This document shows, in pieces, positions 61,601 through 64,000 of a DNA stretch of 64,000 nucleotides; positions within the stretch are counted from its first letter, which is position 1, and every line of letters starts with the position of its first letter. Both the position numbers and the translations under genes were made by a program. The DNA lies in NCBI GenBank assembly GCA_008694505.1, contig VZDJ01004378.1, forward strand, positions 14,346,645 to 14,410,644. Direction: 5' to 3'. This DNA is from Cyanoderma ruficeps. Lineage: Eukaryota; Chordata; Aves; Passeriformes; Timaliidae. The notes beneath the pieces are model-generated. The model saw nothing but the letters and a program-made list of their open reading frames with translations. It was not told where the DNA came from and did not search any database.

Positions 61601-63510
61601 ACGGTCTTGAAAGAAAATATAAAGTGGTGAAGTGAATTATTCTGTATTACCTGTGTGTGAGACTTGCAGTTGTCTATTATTTTTACAGAATTTAATGTGT
61701 ACAAAAATTTCTACTGCTGAGATGGAGAGCTTCTCATATCCCCACAAACTAAGTCATATTTTAAGCTTCGTTAGCCAAGTCCACAAATTAACTTGAAAAC
61801 AAGAACTGAGAGCTTAAACTCTATGTTGTATTGGGAATCAATAGAATCATCAGTTTACACAGTTTGTTATCTGCAGCCCACTTGCTGAATGTCTGTGCTG
61901 CTATACACTGTATTAATTGCATCCTTTTTTAAGATCAAGGTTTAGAACCACAAAAAGCATTTTTACAAAAATCCATCCATTAGCAATGAAGTCAGGCAAG
62001 GATGAAGGCCCAGTGATAGCTGGAAGGGCTGCCACCTCAGCTAGTTTTACTATATCCTGCCTTCACTTATAACACAAGCAGTAAGATATAAATCTGTATT
62101 ACAAATTCTTGGGTTTCATTACAGAAGGTAGGTCATTCATCGCTATCTCCAGTGCTGTTTCTGTTTACCAGGCACCTTAAAATTTAAAGATCCTCAGGCA
62201 CCATCTAGGACAGAGGTACTTGGAAACAATTCCTTGCCCACTGACAAAGCTTAAAAAAAATCCCCCAGATTTAACACTCACACACATTTTCCAAGAATGT
62301 GAGTAAAGTTTGAGATACTGTTCCATTATGAAAAATAATTGTTTCACGTGAAGCACTGGTAGTCCCAGAGAGTCTTACTCTTATACTCTCCTTAGCAGTT
62401 CTTAAAGCTCTGCTTCAAATGGCACGTTGTATGCTTTGCAGTCTCTATTTGTACCACTCAATATCTGTCTAGTACCACAGACAGACTGAACACAGAAATA
62501 GGAGATCTTTCCCTGAGTAACTGCAGTTACGCAACACAAAGCACAGAGGCATGGGTGGCTCCAGGTGAACCTTTGGCAAAGTAAGCTGTTGATGGTCTTG
62601 CTGCAGCCTGATGAACAGTGAAACTGTTTTCCAGCACTATGGATTGAGAAATATTTTCCCCAAAATTTCCATGAAAATATAGTTTCTGTATGAATTCAAT
62701 TTTGCCACAGAGATAACTTTCAGAGTGTAAAACACTGTTCTTATCTGTCAGGCCCTGGTGTGTATGGGACGGGAACTTGTCAAAGTTCTTTCTAAACTTG
62801 GAGATTCTAATGCAGAAATTTATTCCTGAAGTGGCTGGAAACCACCTTCTTGTTGTTCAGTTAAGTTTTCTCTCATTAAATGTAACCATTAGATCCACAG
62901 CTCTCCCTAACTTACATGTTTTACTTCCTTGCCCCTCCTCCTGGAATTTCATATTCCAGCTCTTACAGAAGCCATGAATGCCATCACCCGTTGCTCTGAG
63001 CTCCTGGGAGTTGTTACATATTCAATATGATTTTCGTAATGTAATTTTGTCTTTATTTCAATATCATCATCCTCATTGATAATCCTGACAAAATGCTTAC
63101 TTAGCTTTGTACTACCATGTCTGCATAACAGCCGTGCTTCCATTATTTTTGCAGTGCACATATCTAAATAGCAATTTTTAGTGCTGTTTGTAACAGCTAC
63201 ACACTACCAGATTCTATGTGCTAATTAGCTAATAATGCCTAATAGTTTATAATACTTAACTGGCAGCCTAAGATACATTGCTGGTGTTAGTCACACAATG
63301 CTGTAATGACTTGGGTGAAGGAAGGGGGCAGGGTATACAATTGCAGGCATTACATTTACACCAGCTAGATCTACGAGAACAAACTCGTTTTCAAATGTTT
63401 GTAACCAGCACCCCAGCCCTAAATTCCCACACCGTTTTGGTTCTTTGAAAACTCCATACAAACGTGAAGACAGAGAGAACCTAGTTATGTAATTATGTGG
63501 CCTTTTTTTT
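61601..63510. other. AT-rich non-coding sequence
   Basis: No gene or repeat family is recognised. Confidence 0.5.
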
Positions 63511-63514
63511 TTTC

Positions 63515-63539
63515 GCGTGTGTGTGTGTGTGTGCGTGTG
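63515..63539. repeat. (GT)n microsatellite
   Basis: About eight clean GT units, then GCGTGTG, next to a T-run. Confidence 0.9.
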
Positions 63540-63779
63540 AAACGCCGAGCAACAGGTTGCACTGTTTGTACAGGGTTCAGGCAAGAGTGACTGAAACAAA
63601 CACAACAAATTATCCATTGGTTTCTGCGAAGGTCTGGAAAAGCTAACGCGAGTCACAGAGACAATTTGAACCCGCCACCGTATTTGCACAACAACACAGA
63701 CGATATCATCATATGAATTATGGTGATCCAAACCACTCATCTGGCAGCGAGGCATAAGGGATCTAATGATGCACGTGCT

Positions 63780-64000
63780 TCAATTAAGGCGCTAAGGGAA
63801 ATGTCGCCTGCCCGTCCCTCCCCAGAGGGAGACGATGGGACAGGGGAGACGGTACGGGAGACCTCCCAACCGCGAGGGAGCGCTGCACCGCCCGGGCCCT
63901 CTCCGGCCCCCGCCCCGCGGCTTCTGGGAAGGGCGGGGCCGCTGCCGCCTCCCGCAGGCGTCACTCCCAGCATGCAGCGCGGCGCGCTCCTGCTCCTGCC
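63780..64000. promoter_or_regulatory. Left edge of a second CpG island
   Basis: GC and CpG content rise abruptly from about 63,785 to the window end. GC box 'gggcggggc' is at 63,932-63,940. The 'actcccagcatgc' at 63,963-63,975 resembles the ZNF143/GFY core promoter motif. Confidence 0.75.
63972..64000 (+). CDS. Possible start of a secreted or membrane protein, cut by the window edge
   Basis: ATG at 63,972 with A at -3 opens a frame reading MQRGALLLL before the window ends. A basic residue followed by a leucine run is how many signal peptides begin. It lies inside the CpG island just after a promoter-like motif. Only nine codons are visible, so this is a suggestion; the gene is unknown. Confidence 0.3.

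Overview
The window reads as a piece of bird nuclear genome, probably songbird-like. The basis is several CR1 LINE fragments, bird-type solo LTRs, an ERVL-like element, AT-rich unannotated sequence and compact CpG islands. No complete host protein-coding gene can be recognised. Almost all unique sequence from 1 to 47,889 and from 57,204 to 63,779 looks intergenic or intronic.

The main feature is a complete, young endogenous retrovirus on the minus strand, 47,896-57,197 (about 9.3 kb). It has a 6-bp target-site duplication (GTTGGG), two 610/611-bp LTRs differing by about 3 substitutions and 1 indel, a lysine-tRNA-like primer binding site, a polypurine tract, and long undamaged gag (809 codons), pro-pol (one frame, more than 1,200 codons) and env (458 codons). 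Gag is followed by an A AAA AAC slippery heptamer directly abutting its stop codon. Pro-pol is open in the -1 frame with dUTPase-like, protease, RT, RNase H and integrase parts. The backbone is betaretrovirus-like, but Env is alpharetrovirus-like: an internal fusion-peptide loop bracketed by cysteines at TM positions 9 and 45, then CX6CC. The provirus is therefore a beta/alpha mosaic. Oddities are a protease motif Asp-Thr-Ala instead of Asp-Thr-Gly, a single Gag zinc knuckle, a GC-rich proline-coding minisatellite in gag, and pro and pol joined in one frame.

Layout: 1-575 CR1 (+); 6.1 kb CR1 3' end; 9,116-9,799 solo LTR (-) with TSD CATAC; 14,602-15,051 solo LTR (+) with TSD TTTGA; 19.3-19.8 kb CR1 (-); 26,015-26,641 solo LTR (+) with TSD ATTAGT; 27,228-28,501 internally deleted ERVL-like element (+); 30.6-31.1 kb two old amniote repeats; 34.85-36.7 kb CpG island with a likely minus-strand first exon; 39.4 and 42.3 kb an inverted, circularly permuted duplicate pair; 40.2-41.4 kb CR1 (-); 47.9-57.2 kb provirus; 61.1-61.6 kb solo LTR (+); 63.8-64.0 kb the edge of a second CpG island, with a possible + strand start codon and signal-peptide beginning running off the window.

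If both promoter readings are right, the provirus sits between two divergent host promoters (minus at about 36.1 kb, plus at about 64 kb). All statements come from reading the sequence and from family knowledge; no alignment or database search was run.
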